Source of the DNA: a virus | Virus record (IMG/VR): IMGVR_UViG_3300046665_000206 | Span: 1-45,226 of that record | Length of the DNA stretch: 45,226 bases | Strand: one strand, 5' to 3' | Program-made: the position numbers and the translations under genes | Shown here: positions 7,695-17,665 of the stretch, piece after piece | Numbering within the stretch: position 1 is the first letter of the stretch | Layout: each line of letters opens with the position of its first letter | The notes under the pieces: model-generated | What the model saw: the letters and a program-made list of their open reading frames with translations, nothing else | What the model was told of the DNA's origin: nothing | Database searches by the model: none

Positions 7695-8218
7695 GCGATG
7701 TCCTTGTTGTGCAGGTAGGCCATCATCTTGTTGATGAGGTCAGGCCCACGCACGGCCTGTGCTTGCGCAGCGGCCATAGGGTCGATGAATTGTCCCGTAC
7801 CTGGGTCAGTCATCATCGCTGAGTTGCGCTGAAAGAATGACATAGGGTCAGCCTGTGGTGCTTCGGCAGGACGGGCCTGCGGCATTGGCACTGAGGCTTG
7901 CGGCACTGGTGATCCATTGGGGGCACCGGGAGGCCGTGGCTGGGGCATTGGTGTTGCCGGGAGAGCGCCGAAGGACTGCATAATGTGGTCCATTGGCGTC
8001 ATGTCAGCACTGTAGTTTGTCGGTGTCGCAGAGTTGTCCGTCGAGATAGGCGGGGAAACTGCGGGAGCGCCCCCCGGCTCCACAGGCTGAGCTGTGGGCT
8101 GGGGAACGTCGATTTGTGAGGTCTTCCAGAACGGAGTGGCGAATGAACCCCCGCGCGAAAGGACGCGCGAGAGCACAGGGGCCAGCCGTGAAAGCTGTTG
8201 CATTACGACAGGGTTCAT
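7691..8218 (-). CDS. Proline-rich protein next to the portal (175 aa)
   Basis: The N-terminus (MNPVVMQQLSRLAPVLSRVLSRG) is a predicted amphipathic helix. Residues about 38-130 are low-complexity Pro/Ala/Gln/Met sequence with repeated PMPQ(A/P)R units, and the C-terminus (GPDLINKMMAYLHNKDIA) is helical again. It overlaps the portal stop as TAATG. Such linker proteins next to portals are often minor virion or assembly components. No domain is recognised. Confidence 0.6.
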   Translation of the reverse strand: MNPVVMQQLSRLAPVLSRVLSRGGSFATPFWKTSQIDVPQPTAQPVEPGGAPAVSPPISTDNSATPTNYSADMTPMDHIMQSFGALPATPMPQPRPPGAPNGSPVPQASVPMPQARPAEAPQADPMSFFQRNSAMMTDPGTGQFIDPMAAAQAQAVRGPDLINKMMAYLHNKDIA

Positions 8219-10263
8219 TAGGGGCTTGCGTTTGCCGATACAGACACAGAGGCTTCCTTGTCCTTCATCGCCTCACGCTGGATAACCAGCTCTTCATTGG
8301 CGACGTGAACACGGGATGCCGTATCCAAGTCCTGTCGGTCGTTGTCGCGGTCCATATCCAGAGCCTTCAGCTGCATCTCTGCTGCGTCTTGCTCAGTACG
8401 GGTTTGATCGAGAGCGTACAGTCGGCTTGCGTCTGCTTCGTCGATTGTCAGCTTGCGCTCAGTGACGGCAACACCGCGTTCCTTCAGCTCCAGTTCCTTC
8501 ATCTTGAGCGGATCGGGCTGCTGAGGCGGCACTTGATCAGGTCGAGCTAGGTAAGCAGAGAAGCGGTTCATGCCAGATAGCTTGGCCATGTCGTGAAGCA
8601 TCTCGTAACGCTGAGAGCCACCAAACTGATTACCAAGGCCTCCGTCTTTCGCCATCATTTCGTAGGCGCGACCGAGCTTCTGAACTGCCATGTCCTTCTC
8701 ACCGTAGCCAAGGTGCATCGAGACGCTGCAAGTGCGGCGCTCTGTCCAAGACTGCGGATTGACCTTCAGTTCACCACCAGCGACTTCAATCACCTTCTCC
8801 TTCTTCTCATTGAGGATTGCGAGCCGAATGACTTCAATCATCAGAGGAACAAGGAAGTTGGCAGCGAAGTTGCGAGCCATGATCTTCTGACGGCCACCTG
8901 AGGCCTTCATCATGTTGTCCACGAGACCTTGTGAGTTCTGCGTGGAGATGGCGTCCTTGTTCAGGCCCTGAGAGAGCGCAGAGATGCCAGTTGACTTCTC
9001 GTTGTTCTCAGTGAGCATTCCAAGGACATTGAACACGTAAGGGTTCAGGTTGTTCTGCTGGAACGGAGTAACGCTGTCGGGACGACGCACGTTGACGACA
9101 CCACCAAGGCGGTTGTCTAAGAGTTCGCGCGGGTTCATCAGACCGCCGTTGACCACGGCCCATCGCGGGTTCGTGGTGATAGCCGTGTGATCGAGTACGC
9201 CCCGGAACAATACAGTGCGTGCGTTCTGCGTGTGGATCACGCGGGCGGCGTAGTTGTTGCCGTAGAAGACGTGAGGGATTGGCAGAGGCACGTAGGCGAT
9301 AAACGGAGGCTTATCTACCTCCTGCTTGTCGAGCAGCGTGTTGCCAGCGTAGCAGACCTTGTAAAGTCTGACGCCCTTCCCTGCATCAATCTGCATCTTC
9401 ACGTAGTTCTCGTAGTAGACCACGTATTCCAGTTCGTTCTGGATTGGCTCATCGGAGCCTTCGACGCCATGGGTTGGCGAGGTACGTGCGAGAACTTCAG
9501 GGCTGAACTGCAGCTCCTTGGCATCGTCAGCTGGGATAGCCTCTACGATGCTCTTCTTGTATCCCATCTCGATAAGCTCAGCGCGCGTCTTAGGCGTGCG
9601 ATGGCCTGTGTAGTTGGCCGAGAAGATGCTGGTTGCCAGAGGCTCGATTAGGAACTCTTCAGGCGCGATTGGGTCAATGCAGACCTTGGAGACGTCACGC
9701 TTGCGCATGAGTGTCCCGCTGAACATATCGCTGCCCAGCTCACTTTCGGTCGCGTCGAACTCATCGACATCTTCCTGAGACGCAAGTGCATGAGCATCGG
9801 CACCTGAGAGGTCTTCGAAGGTCTCTTCGGCGTACTCGTACTTATCTTGCCAGTACACCTTAACGACGCCAGCGCGGGCCGTTAGGCCGTCGTGCATGAC
9901 GCTATTGAAGATGTTGTAACCTTCATTCTCTCGGAAGATCACATATGACGCATATTCGGTCGCTACACGGCAGACTTCGGCGTTCATGTCCTGATCAGGA
10001 TCGAACACAGCGATTTGGTCGCCGCCTGCGAACACTTCCAGCAACTGCGAACGCATCATCTCTACGCTGTCGTAGACGTCGGATGATACATAGGACGAGG
10101 AGCCCTCTGAAGTACGCTTCGGGAGGTCCCCGTTGAGGTAGCGAGTGACGCGCTCTCGCTCTCGTGCGAGACGGCTGTCGAACCAACTAACGCTAGTGGT
10201 AGCCTTAGCCTGAACTCGTGTGAGGATTTCTGCGTCCCTAAGAATACTTGGCTTCTGAGCCAT
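8218..10263 (-). CDS. Portal protein (681 aa)
   Basis: The N-terminus (SWFDSRLARERERVTRYLNGDLP) followed by SSYVSSDVYDSVEMMRSQLLEVFAGGDQ is the conserved opening of podovirus portal proteins of the P22/phiEco32 type, which form the 12-subunit ring through which DNA enters and leaves. Further markers are NTGHRTPKTRAELIEMGY-like and RVIHTQNARTVLFRGVLDH segments mid-protein and a charged helical C-terminus. The length of 681 residues suits this class. It lies 12 bp downstream of the large terminase gene. Confidence 0.88.
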   Translation of the reverse strand: MAQKPSILRDAEILTRVQAKATTSVSWFDSRLARERERVTRYLNGDLPKRTSEGSSSYVSSDVYDSVEMMRSQLLEVFAGGDQIAVFDPDQDMNAEVCRVATEYASYVIFRENEGYNIFNSVMHDGLTARAGVVKVYWQDKYEYAEETFEDLSGADAHALASQEDVDEFDATESELGSDMFSGTLMRKRDVSKVCIDPIAPEEFLIEPLATSIFSANYTGHRTPKTRAELIEMGYKKSIVEAIPADDAKELQFSPEVLARTSPTHGVEGSDEPIQNELEYVVYYENYVKMQIDAGKGVRLYKVCYAGNTLLDKQEVDKPPFIAYVPLPIPHVFYGNNYAARVIHTQNARTVLFRGVLDHTAITTNPRWAVVNGGLMNPRELLDNRLGGVVNVRRPDSVTPFQQNNLNPYVFNVLGMLTENNEKSTGISALSQGLNKDAISTQNSQGLVDNMMKASGGRQKIMARNFAANFLVPLMIEVIRLAILNEKKEKVIEVAGGELKVNPQSWTERRTCSVSMHLGYGEKDMAVQKLGRAYEMMAKDGGLGNQFGGSQRYEMLHDMAKLSGMNRFSAYLARPDQVPPQQPDPLKMKELELKERGVAVTERKLTIDEADASRLYALDQTRTEQDAAEMQLKALDMDRDNDRQDLDTASRVHVANEELVIQREAMKDKEASVSVSANASP

Positions 10264-10275
10264 TAGGGTCCTTGG

Positions 10276-11931
10276 TTAAATTGCTTGGGTGTAAAATTCG
10301 TCTGAGACTTCCACGGGGGTCCATGTGCCCTCGTGCGCGTAGTTCGCGATGGCGAGTGACATCACACAGTCGTCGTGTGAGCCGCCTTCGGCTTCCATAC
10401 GGCCAGCTTCGGTGACGACGAACGTCATCATTTCCTTCAGCGTGGTCTCGTCGTTAATCTCAATCTGCTTTTCGCGGTCGCAAGCTCGCAGACCGTCGAT
10501 GATCAAAGGCTTGGTGCGTTCACTCGTGAAGAAGCCAAGGTTGATCGTGTCCTTCTCAGGATCGAGGGTGCCCTCTACCTGGTCCGTGTATAGGTACGGA
10601 TAGTCGGCATCACGCAGAGCCACACACGTCACTAGGCCGTGGTTATTCCGCTCAGGCGCGATTAGCGCGCTGTTGTAATGATAGCCGAGGGTAATTAGGA
10701 TTCTTGCGAACACGTCGGGATGCGCTAGGCCTCGCCATACGGCTACCTGCCGCTTCTTGCTGTCGAGGATTTGGGCAACGGATGGGTCACCATCCTTGCG
10801 TCCCTTGACGCCTTGACGAAGGCCCATGCCAACGTCGGCACCGATCACGTATGTCTCTTTAGGATCGACTTTATAGTAGACCTTCAGTTCACCACGTGGG
10901 TTCTCTCGGAGCACACGCAGAGGAAGGGGCTTGCCTGTCGAGTTGTCGAAGCTCTCTTCAACCGCCATCAGGGCAATAGGCGGCTTAATGACCACCAACC
11001 GCGACTGTATGTAGTCGTTGTTGAAGATTGGACGGCCCGTGCTGAGGAAGGCTTCCTCTGGGGTCGCTGGGTATTCCTGCTTGAACAGTTCAAGACCGTT
11101 CGTCGCTACCTTCTTACGTCGCCAGTAGAGCTGATCGTTGCTGTTGAGCAGCGGAGCGAATTGCTTCAGCATCAACTCTTCTTCAGGCGTCCTCTCGAAA
11201 TCTGGAGGCGCTTGTTCGCGGTACTCATCGCTTTCGAACCATGCGGAGAAGAACACTTCGTAGCCGTTCCAACGATGATCCTTGGTGGCTGCACCTTGGT
11301 ACATCTCGTAGAACTTGCCCGTGACGCCCTGAGCCGTACTTTCGAGGAAGATGGCCGTGCCTTCTTCTTCAGGAATAGCCTGAACGAGACCATTGAAGTT
11401 CGTTGCTGCGAACGCCGGGGGCCAGAAGGCCACTTCGGACAGATGCGCAACAGTAAGCGTTTCACCACGGGCAACGCCTCGACCGCCTGCGGTAGCAACC
11501 CGGAGGCCGCTGTCGAGCTTGTCGAACGTCAATTCGTTACGTGAGAGATACTTCGTGCTTGGGCGAACGATGTCCGGTACGTTGTCGTGTATACGACGGT
11601 ACATATCGAGCAGCGTTGTGGTGCTGTCGCCCTCGTGCGCCATAACGAGGCCCTTCTGAGCCTTGCGCTGAGAGAGCCACCAGTATTGCCACGCAGAGAT
11701 AACCGTCGAGAGGCCCTGCTGTCGTGCTTTGAGCACAACGAAGCGGACCTTGCCGGTTTCCAACTGTTGCTTGATGATTGCTTTAGCGAAACGCTTCTGC
11801 ACGCGGTTCAAGACGAGCGGGGTAATCTTGCCCTGCTTCGTCCTGATCTTCACACAGTGCTTGGCGTAGAACTCAAAGTCGTCGAGAAGCCGCTTGCGGG
11901 CCTTTAATTGATCCGCAGTCAGCTCACTCAT
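10276..11931 (-). CDS. terL: Terminase large subunit (551 aa)
   Basis: This is the packaging ATPase and nuclease. The Walker A is at about 68-75 (KARQQGLST). A Walker B with the catalytic Glu is near 160-167 (LTVAHLSEV), and the coupling motif is at about 194-200 (IFLESTA). The C-terminal RNase H-like nuclease begins with YVIGADVGMG, whose Asp binds metal, and continues with DGDPSVAQIL and APERNNHG. It overlaps the small subunit gene by eight bases and precedes the portal gene. The family type might predict the packaging mode, but that needs a tree. Confidence 0.93.
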   Translation of the reverse strand: MSELTADQLKARKRLLDDFEFYAKHCVKIRTKQGKITPLVLNRVQKRFAKAIIKQQLETGKVRFVVLKARQQGLSTVISAWQYWWLSQRKAQKGLVMAHEGDSTTTLLDMYRRIHDNVPDIVRPSTKYLSRNELTFDKLDSGLRVATAGGRGVARGETLTVAHLSEVAFWPPAFAATNFNGLVQAIPEEEGTAIFLESTAQGVTGKFYEMYQGAATKDHRWNGYEVFFSAWFESDEYREQAPPDFERTPEEELMLKQFAPLLNSNDQLYWRRKKVATNGLELFKQEYPATPEEAFLSTGRPIFNNDYIQSRLVVIKPPIALMAVEESFDNSTGKPLPLRVLRENPRGELKVYYKVDPKETYVIGADVGMGLRQGVKGRKDGDPSVAQILDSKKRQVAVWRGLAHPDVFARILITLGYHYNSALIAPERNNHGLVTCVALRDADYPYLYTDQVEGTLDPEKDTINLGFFTSERTKPLIIDGLRACDREKQIEINDETTLKEMMTFVVTEAGRMEAEGGSHDDCVMSLAIANYAHEGTWTPVEVSDEFYTQAI

Positions 11932-12487
11932 TCATTTCCTGCGCTACCGCGTCGAGGAAGTCTTCCGCCTTGTTGAGCGTCAGCTTCGACTTCGTTTCAG
12001 GCTTGCTCTTCGTGAAGTTGAGCACGGTGTTAATAGCCTGAATTTTGATCTTGTTGTCAGTTGGGCCTACAGCGAGCACGAAAGCTTCACGCAGCGCAGC
12101 TGTTGCCTTACCGTCGTCAGACGTCGGGACTTGGATGGACGTTACTTCGCCCTCGTCACCGATGAGTTCAACGATTTCATCGGCGGCTGGGAGCTGGCCA
12201 GCGTCTTTCATGATCTGGATAAACCTATCTGCTTGGGCGTATGCGCGTTCCCACAAAGGGATTGCATCGCGCTTGCGCATCCCATCAGGGACGCCGCGCC
12301 GCCAAAATTTGTTCGGGTTGAGCTTCGCCGCAGCAATGCGGTCTTCGTCGCGCTTCTTCATGCGCTCGCGAAACTCAGGAGTGGCCCAAAGCTCTTTCAA
12401 TCGCTGAGAGGCTTTGGACACTTTGAATTTTCCTTGTGAACGCGAGGACTTCTTTCGAGGCCCCCGCGTCTTCTTTACTTCTGCCAA
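11924..12487 (-). CDS. terS: Probable terminase small subunit (187 aa)
   Basis: A Lys/Arg-rich N-terminus (KKTRGPRKKSSRSQGKFKVS) is followed by SQRLKELWATPEFRERMKKRDEDR, a DNA-binding-like helical region, then an acidic mid-part and a C-terminal ALREAFVLAVG...IQAINTVLNFTKSKPE helix pair. Position directly before the large terminase supports the call. The start is TTG 12487, with GGA about six bases upstream. It overlaps the upstream internal-protein gene by 13 bp. Confidence 0.7.
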   Translation of the reverse strand: MAEVKKTRGPRKKSSRSQGKFKVSKASQRLKELWATPEFRERMKKRDEDRIAAAKLNPNKFWRRGVPDGMRKRDAIPLWERAYAQADRFIQIMKDAGQLPAADEIVELIGDEGEVTSIQVPTSDDGKATAALREAFVLAVGPTDNKIKIQAINTVLNFTKSKPETKSKLTLNKAEDFLDAVAQEMNE

Positions 12488-14919
12488 ATTCTATCCAACT
12501 GAGGCTTGAAGGCATCTTTCAAGGCCTTTCCTGCATCTGTTGGAAGTAGGCCAGCGTAGTGATTGATTGCTTCCAGCGCGCGGTTGCGCTTGCTGCCAAT
12601 CTTGTAGAGCTGTCGCAGCAGACCATCGAATGCAGCTCCGTATTGCGGATACTGCGACTTCATCGCGTTGATGATGTCGTGACGTGCTGTGGCGGTGTCT
12701 GTAATGCTTTCGATGTAGCTCTCGCGACGCCCCTTCGGCACATTCGGCCCCAGGTAATTGCTTGCTTCCATCTCTGCGTACTGGCCGGGTGAGATACCCT
12801 GCGGATACAGACGTTCATTCGGGATAGGCTCGTAACCGCCTAGGCCTTCGAACGGGTCGGATGTTTCCACCTTGCCGTTGGCTTTGGTGATCTTCGTGAC
12901 CTTTGGTGCCGCTGCAGCCTCTTCCTTGGCTTTCATCTTCTGGACCTTTGCGAGGCCTGACATGAGAGCTTTGGTCTGCGCTGCTACGTCCTTCGGGATA
13001 CCCTGAGGAACGGGAGCTGGCACAGGAGACGGTTCTGGTGCGGCCACAGGAGCTGCCTGCGGTTCTGCCGGGAGACCCTGCTTCAGCCGTGCCTTCAGCA
13101 TGGAGATTGCCATAGGGCTGATCGGCGGCGCTGCTGGTGCGGCCTCAGGCTGCGGCGGTGGCGCTACAGGCTCAGGAGGCAGACCCTTCTTCAAGGACTG
13201 CTTCAGCATCGACAGGGCCATAGGACTGATCTGCGGTTGCTGTACAGGAGGCACAGGAGCTGCAGGAGGAGCCACGGGAGGCACAGAAGTTGTCGGTGTC
13301 GGTCGAGGACCCCACGGCCCGGGAGCTGGCGCGGTAGGCGGTGCACCGGGAGGCGCAACCTGCGGACCCGTAGGACCTGAAGGCAGCGGACGCGGAGCAC
13401 CCCAAGGCTGGGATGGACCCTGCGGAGGAGCTGCGGGAGCCTGCGGCGTCTGCGGCATACGCAGTCGAGCCGTGCTGTCCGCGAAGTGTTCAGCGAACGT
13501 CTTGGCCGGGGATCGGACACCCGCCACGCCGTCAAGCATACGAGCGCCGCCGTAGGCACCTGCGACACTGCCAGCGAACAGAGGGTTACTGAGGCCAAGC
13601 AAGTGCATACCGAGCGCCGTAGCGACGGTGCCACCAGCGAGGCGCACAGGATTCAGCAGGAAGCCAAGGTTCTTGTCCATGACACCCGAGATACCGCCTG
13701 CCCAACCTTTGTCACCGTATGACCCACGCTCTTGAGCGAGCTGGGCGACACGCATGGTGCGAGCTAGGTAGGCCGCATTGGCTCCGTCTGGAGCTGCAGC
13801 TGTTCCGCTTTCAATAGTCGCGATGTCGGTAGGCGTCAGCGGCTTGCCCGTCTGGGCACGCTGGAGCGCGTTGTCTACATCGGGAGCGAGAGGAACATCA
13901 CGACGGACATTCCGCGCGGCGTCACCTAATTCATTCTGGATGTCAGACTTCACGTTCTCATGTGACGTGCGGTCTACCTTGGAGTTACCAAGGTTGCCGT
14001 CGCCTGCGGTCTGCAGACGCGTTGCGTAATTCTTGGTTGCCTCAGCGTTTGCGCCACCAAACTCACGCAGGCTGGATGCCCGCGCTACGTCTGCGGTGCC
14101 ACGTGGTGAAGCCATCGCAGCACTCGTAAACATGCCGCCCGCCCCCGCTTCCAACGTGCGAGCTGGGTCAATCGTAAGGCCCTTGTCGGTGCCAACGGTG
14201 AGACCTGCTTGCGTGGTTGCGTCGGATGCAGCGCCTGCCCCTGCGCCAACTGCGGCAGTGGTGAGATACTTCTTGGCTGCATCGAGAGCACCTTGAGCGC
14301 CCACGGTAGCAATCTTATTGGTGCCCGGGACGAAACGTAGAGGATTGACAGAACCGACAGCCGACGAAGCTGCAGCGGTGAGACCGCCGCGTACCTTGTC
14401 TTGTGTTTCAGGCTCTGCATCAGGATTGCCAGTGCGATCAGCAGCAGCCTCTTTGGCCGTGCTTCCTGCCGTGCGCTGCCATGCAGACAGTGCGCCACCC
14501 GCCAAGCCTGCAAGGGCAGACATCTTCGCACCAGCGCCTAGACCCTTCGTGGTCTTCGCAGCAGCTGTTGCAGCAAGAATGTCCTGACCGAGCCCGGGGG
14601 CTTGCTCAGCAATCTTCTGAGGAATTTGTGAGTAGTTCCAGTTCAGCGGATTGGCCGAACCGTTCGTTATATTCGCAGGTACGTAGTTAGGGTCAGGCCT
14701 GTCGCCGCCCTGCCCTACCCCCATAAACTGCTTGGCCGTCTCGCTGTCGCCAGAGACCAAATCTTTTACGCCGTGCACAGCACCCGCGAGAACACCGGAA
14801 GGAGCCTTAGCTCCCTCCTGAGTTTGGAAGTGCTTAAAGCCTGCCAGCGCGGCCTCTTGGTCGTCAGCTTCGATACGGAGCTTTCGGCCATCGTCGAGGC
14901 CAAGTTCAAAGACTGGCAT
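12475..14919 (-). CDS. Large internal virion / DNA ejection protein (814 aa)
   Basis: The first 30 residues resemble a small beta domain (FELGLDDGRKLRIEADDQEAA). Long Ala/Gly-rich amphipathic stretches follow (for example LAGLAGGALSAW, about 133-145, and TAAVGAGAGAAS). Residues about 480-650 are Pro/Ala-rich low complexity, and the C-terminus is helical (YAEMEASNYLG ... RQLYKIGSKRNRALEAINHY). The makeup suits a membrane-active ejection protein, the role of T7 gp15/gp16. It is encoded next to the peptidoglycan hydrolase and upstream of the terminases. Confidence 0.65.
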   Translation of the reverse strand: MPVFELGLDDGRKLRIEADDQEAALAGFKHFQTQEGAKAPSGVLAGAVHGVKDLVSGDSETAKQFMGVGQGGDRPDPNYVPANITNGSANPLNWNYSQIPQKIAEQAPGLGQDILAATAAAKTTKGLGAGAKMSALAGLAGGALSAWQRTAGSTAKEAAADRTGNPDAEPETQDKVRGGLTAAASSAVGSVNPLRFVPGTNKIATVGAQGALDAAKKYLTTAAVGAGAGAASDATTQAGLTVGTDKGLTIDPARTLEAGAGGMFTSAAMASPRGTADVARASSLREFGGANAEATKNYATRLQTAGDGNLGNSKVDRTSHENVKSDIQNELGDAARNVRRDVPLAPDVDNALQRAQTGKPLTPTDIATIESGTAAAPDGANAAYLARTMRVAQLAQERGSYGDKGWAGGISGVMDKNLGFLLNPVRLAGGTVATALGMHLLGLSNPLFAGSVAGAYGGARMLDGVAGVRSPAKTFAEHFADSTARLRMPQTPQAPAAPPQGPSQPWGAPRPLPSGPTGPQVAPPGAPPTAPAPGPWGPRPTPTTSVPPVAPPAAPVPPVQQPQISPMALSMLKQSLKKGLPPEPVAPPPQPEAAPAAPPISPMAISMLKARLKQGLPAEPQAAPVAAPEPSPVPAPVPQGIPKDVAAQTKALMSGLAKVQKMKAKEEAAAAPKVTKITKANGKVETSDPFEGLGGYEPIPNERLYPQGISPGQYAEMEASNYLGPNVPKGRRESYIESITDTATARHDIINAMKSQYPQYGAAFDGLLRQLYKIGSKRNRALEAINHYAGLLPTDAGKALKDAFKPQLDRIWQK

Positions 14920-14929
14920 TAAGCCGTTC

Positions 14930-16342
14930 CTATTGTACGAGTTGAATTGATTTCACGCCCTTAGGAAGCGCGGGCTTACCTGGGGCAGACTTCGGCGCTG
15001 CGGCCTCAGCCTTGGAACGTTCCTGATCTTCGGTTGCCCACTTGGAAGAGAGCGTGCCGAGTTCAGTACGGAACGAAGGCTTGATGACACCGCCGTTTGC
15101 GGCTTCGTGATCCTGTCTCAGCTTCTCTGCTTCCATGACGCGTCCATTGGCGCGGTCGTAGATGTCGAGAAGGCGAATGTTGGCGTCTTTGCTGTTGTTC
15201 AGCGAAGTTGCCATCTGGGTCACGAACTTACGGTCGCTGTCCGAGAACGATCCAGGTAGAAGCTTGGTGCCGCCGTTGTTCACGAGCTGCAGAGCGAGCT
15301 TGTTGCTGAGAGCAGACGCCATGTCGCCATCTGCCACGGCCTTTGGATCACCAAAGCCCATCGCTGAGTAAAGCTTGCGTGCGCCTTGGACCCAATCGCC
15401 TCCTGTGCCCTGATACACACCGTCATTACTGAAGACGTTGCGTAGTTCGTTCACGGTAGTCTGTTGGTTCACAGCGTCACGCGCGGCGCTCGACAGGCCA
15501 GTACCAAGCTCGACCATGCCCTTTGCATTGTCCTTGTTGTACTGCTCTGTGTAAGTGTCGTCGTCAGGCTTCGGCGTGAATGCTTGGAAGCGAATAACCT
15601 TGTTTCCAACCTGCCCAAGGGCCATGCCGGTCTTAGGGTCTACATGCCCGATAGTCAGCTTGTTGGCTGCGTTCGGTGCCTTCTGCATCGCTACTTGAGC
15701 TTGTGTAAGCGCGTTGGCCTGTGCGGGAGATGAGATACCAGCCAAAGCCGATCCCATACCAGTTAGGCTTGAGCCAATTACGCCCGCCTTGTCTACACCG
15801 CCATCACCAGCTCCCGCCGAGAATAGTACGCCGGGTCCTAGTGTGTTGTTCGCGCTGAGAGCGCCACTGTCCTTCGAAGGATCAGCAAACGCGGAAGTGA
15901 GTGCACCGGGGTTTGAAGGCTGAATGCCAGCAGCAGAGTTGATAGCGGATACGCCATCGCCGCCGTTAGCTCCTAAGAACTTGTTGAACTTGCCAACATA
16001 ACCGCTGCCTGAAGTACCGAGGATGTCACGCTTGTTCGCGCCAGTGGACATAGGGCCACCAGTGAACCACGCGGACGCGGCGTCCTGCGGGTTGCCGTAC
16101 TTGTTGACGTAGCTGCCGAACTGTCCGTTGAACACGGCGTCCTGCGCATCCTTGTCGGCAAGGAACTGCTCAGGCGTCATAGACTGCCCAAGGTGCTTCT
16201 TGGTCCATTCGGGGATGTTCGCACCCATGACCTGATAAGCGCCGTATGCACGGTCACCGCTGTTGGTCACAGGGCCGAGCAGTCCGTAGTTTCCGCCGCT
16301 GCTCTCGATGCTCTTGATTGCGTTCTGATATAGACTGTTCAT
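14930..16342 (-). CDS. Internal virion protein with lysozyme-like peptidoglycan hydrolase domain (470 aa)
   Basis: Residues 1-120 form a lysozyme-fold domain: IKSIESSGGNYGLLGP with the likely catalytic Glu, RAYGAYQVMG, and AQDAVF..YGNPQDAASAWFTGG. This local wall-cutting activity would help DNA entry, as gp16 does in T7. The remaining 350 residues are helical and contain GPGVLFSAGAGDG-like glycine-rich parts. The ATG at 16342 is the start because it overlaps the upstream TAA as TAATG and gives the domain's natural N-terminus; a longer in-frame extension is an artefact. Confidence 0.85.
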   Translation of the reverse strand: MNSLYQNAIKSIESSGGNYGLLGPVTNSGDRAYGAYQVMGANIPEWTKKHLGQSMTPEQFLADKDAQDAVFNGQFGSYVNKYGNPQDAASAWFTGGPMSTGANKRDILGTSGSGYVGKFNKFLGANGGDGVSAINSAAGIQPSNPGALTSAFADPSKDSGALSANNTLGPGVLFSAGAGDGGVDKAGVIGSSLTGMGSALAGISSPAQANALTQAQVAMQKAPNAANKLTIGHVDPKTGMALGQVGNKVIRFQAFTPKPDDDTYTEQYNKDNAKGMVELGTGLSSAARDAVNQQTTVNELRNVFSNDGVYQGTGGDWVQGARKLYSAMGFGDPKAVADGDMASALSNKLALQLVNNGGTKLLPGSFSDSDRKFVTQMATSLNNSKDANIRLLDIYDRANGRVMEAEKLRQDHEAANGGVIKPSFRTELGTLSSKWATEDQERSKAEAAAPKSAPGKPALPKGVKSIQLVQ

Positions 16343-17334
16343 TAGCTGAAAGGCTTCCAGCCGAGACCGCCGAGGCCGGTTGCTGCCGAACCTGCGGTGC
16401 CAAGCAAGCCACCAAGGACGGACCACGCGCTAGGCGAGGACGTCGATGTGGAAGTGCCTGTCGAGCTGCCGCCCCAATTCTGCGTGCCGATAATGCCCAT
16501 GAGGCCGTTCAGCGCGTCATACGGAGACGAAACCTGCGACTGATACTGAGCCTGCTGGTTGTTGAGATTTGCCTGAGACGCCGCCTGCTGGCCTGAGCCC
16601 GCCTGCGTTGCCAGATTGAATAGGTTTCCCTGATCGGTGATCGACTGAGAGCCCGCGTTGACACCAGCGTTTGCCGCTGCGGTGCCTGCGTTGGCTGCAC
16701 CAGTGAGCGCACCAAGTTGATTGGTGTTGTTCGCGTTGGCGTTCGCAGAGGCGAGCTGAAGGCCCGTCTGGTACGCGCTGTTGCGCATAGTGGCACCAAG
16801 GTCTGACGACTGCTGAGCCAAGCCGCGCTGCACGAGACCATCAGCAATTCCCGTTCGGGAGCTGTTGGTGTTGCCGGTAATTGATGCGTTCTGCTCGATA
16901 CCCGGGAGCGTCACGTCACGCGCCGTCTGGGTAGCGTTCAGCATCGCGTTGCGAACTTGGCTGTCGATGTCTTGACCAGCCACGTACTTATTCGCGCTGT
17001 CTACGATAGACTGCGTGTTGTTCAGCTTAGTGGGGTCGTACTGACCAAGGCCTGATAGTGCGCCTGTGGTAGCAGCAGAGCCTGCGTTGCTTAGAGCAGT
17101 ACCTGTTGCGGAGTTCTGCGCCGATGTGCCATTCCCGTTCGCGTAGTTAAGCGCGCTCTGGAATGTCTTGAGCTGATCGGGAGTGTACTGAGCAACGAAA
17201 TCTGTAGGGGCCTGAGCTTGTGAAGCCTGCCCGTAGGCATTCTGCGCATTCGAGAACGCTGAAGTAAGAGCGCCTGCCTGCGGTGCCCAAGGGCTCGTCT
17301 GCTGAGACGTCTGTTGAGTTTGAGAACCGCTCAT
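16342..17334 (-). CDS. Probable internal virion / ejection protein (330 aa)
   Basis: The protein is strongly biased to Ala, Gln, Asn, Ser, Thr and Gly. It opens with SQQTSPWAPQAGALTSAFSNA, an N-terminal motif often seen in podoviral virion proteins next to ejection lysozymes. A helical middle (DSQVRNAMLNATQTARDVTLPG) and a Gly/Ser-rich, hydrophobic C-terminus (SVLGGLLGTAGSAATGLGGLGW) follow. The C-terminus could insert in a membrane. Its gene overlaps the hydrolase gene. Confidence 0.65.
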   Translation of the reverse strand: MSGSQTQQTSQQTSPWAPQAGALTSAFSNAQNAYGQASQAQAPTDFVAQYTPDQLKTFQSALNYANGNGTSAQNSATGTALSNAGSAATTGALSGLGQYDPTKLNNTQSIVDSANKYVAGQDIDSQVRNAMLNATQTARDVTLPGIEQNASITGNTNSSRTGIADGLVQRGLAQQSSDLGATMRNSAYQTGLQLASANANANNTNQLGALTGAANAGTAAANAGVNAGSQSITDQGNLFNLATQAGSGQQAASQANLNNQQAQYQSQVSSPYDALNGLMGIIGTQNWGGSSTGTSTSTSSPSAWSVLGGLLGTAGSAATGLGGLGWKPFS

Positions 17335-17341
17335 CGCGTCC

Positions 17342-17665
17342 TTAAATGGAATGAATGAATAGAGGGCGCTGAGCGCCGTTGTTACAAATGACGTCCTGAA
17401 GGGGCTTGAAGCCGAGAAGTGAAACGAACTTCACCCACTTCGCGTCTGCTACTTCCGGGCACGCATAAAGCGGCGCGCGGCACACAGTGCGGAAGGTCTT
17501 GAACTCTCGGATGAGACGTTTGCAGACGGACGGAGACCAGTGAACTACGCGGATGTGGGCGAGAAGGAATTGCTCCCCTCCCGCCGTCCGGTATTCGTCA
17601 ATCTCGCACCAGTAATCATCAGTGATTTGGATGGGGTGCCGCTGGACGAATGAAAAATCGTTCAA
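17342..17665 (-). CDS. Small internal virion protein candidate, GNAT-like tail (107 aa)
   Basis: Beta-rich sequence ends in AKWVKFVSLLGFKPLQDVICNNGAQ-like residues, reminiscent of the last strand-helix-strand of GNAT folds, in which T7-like gp13 proteins also show remote similarity. The order nozzle, small proteins, ejection proteins matches T7 genes 12 to 16. The start is TTG 17665 with a TTGA overlap and GGA five bases upstream. The functional assignment is tentative. Confidence 0.55.
   Translation of the reverse strand: MNDFSFVQRHPIQITDDYWCEIDEYRTAGGEQFLLAHIRVVHWSPSVCKRLIREFKTFRTVCRAPLYACPEVADAKWVKFVSLLGFKPLQDVICNNGAQRPLFIHSI

Noticed and set aside
16343-16426. 28-codon N-terminal extension of the peptidoglycan hydrolase
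   Set aside because: It overlaps the preceding gene completely, is Arg/Trp-rich and unlike the domain, and ATG 16342 has a TAATG overlap.
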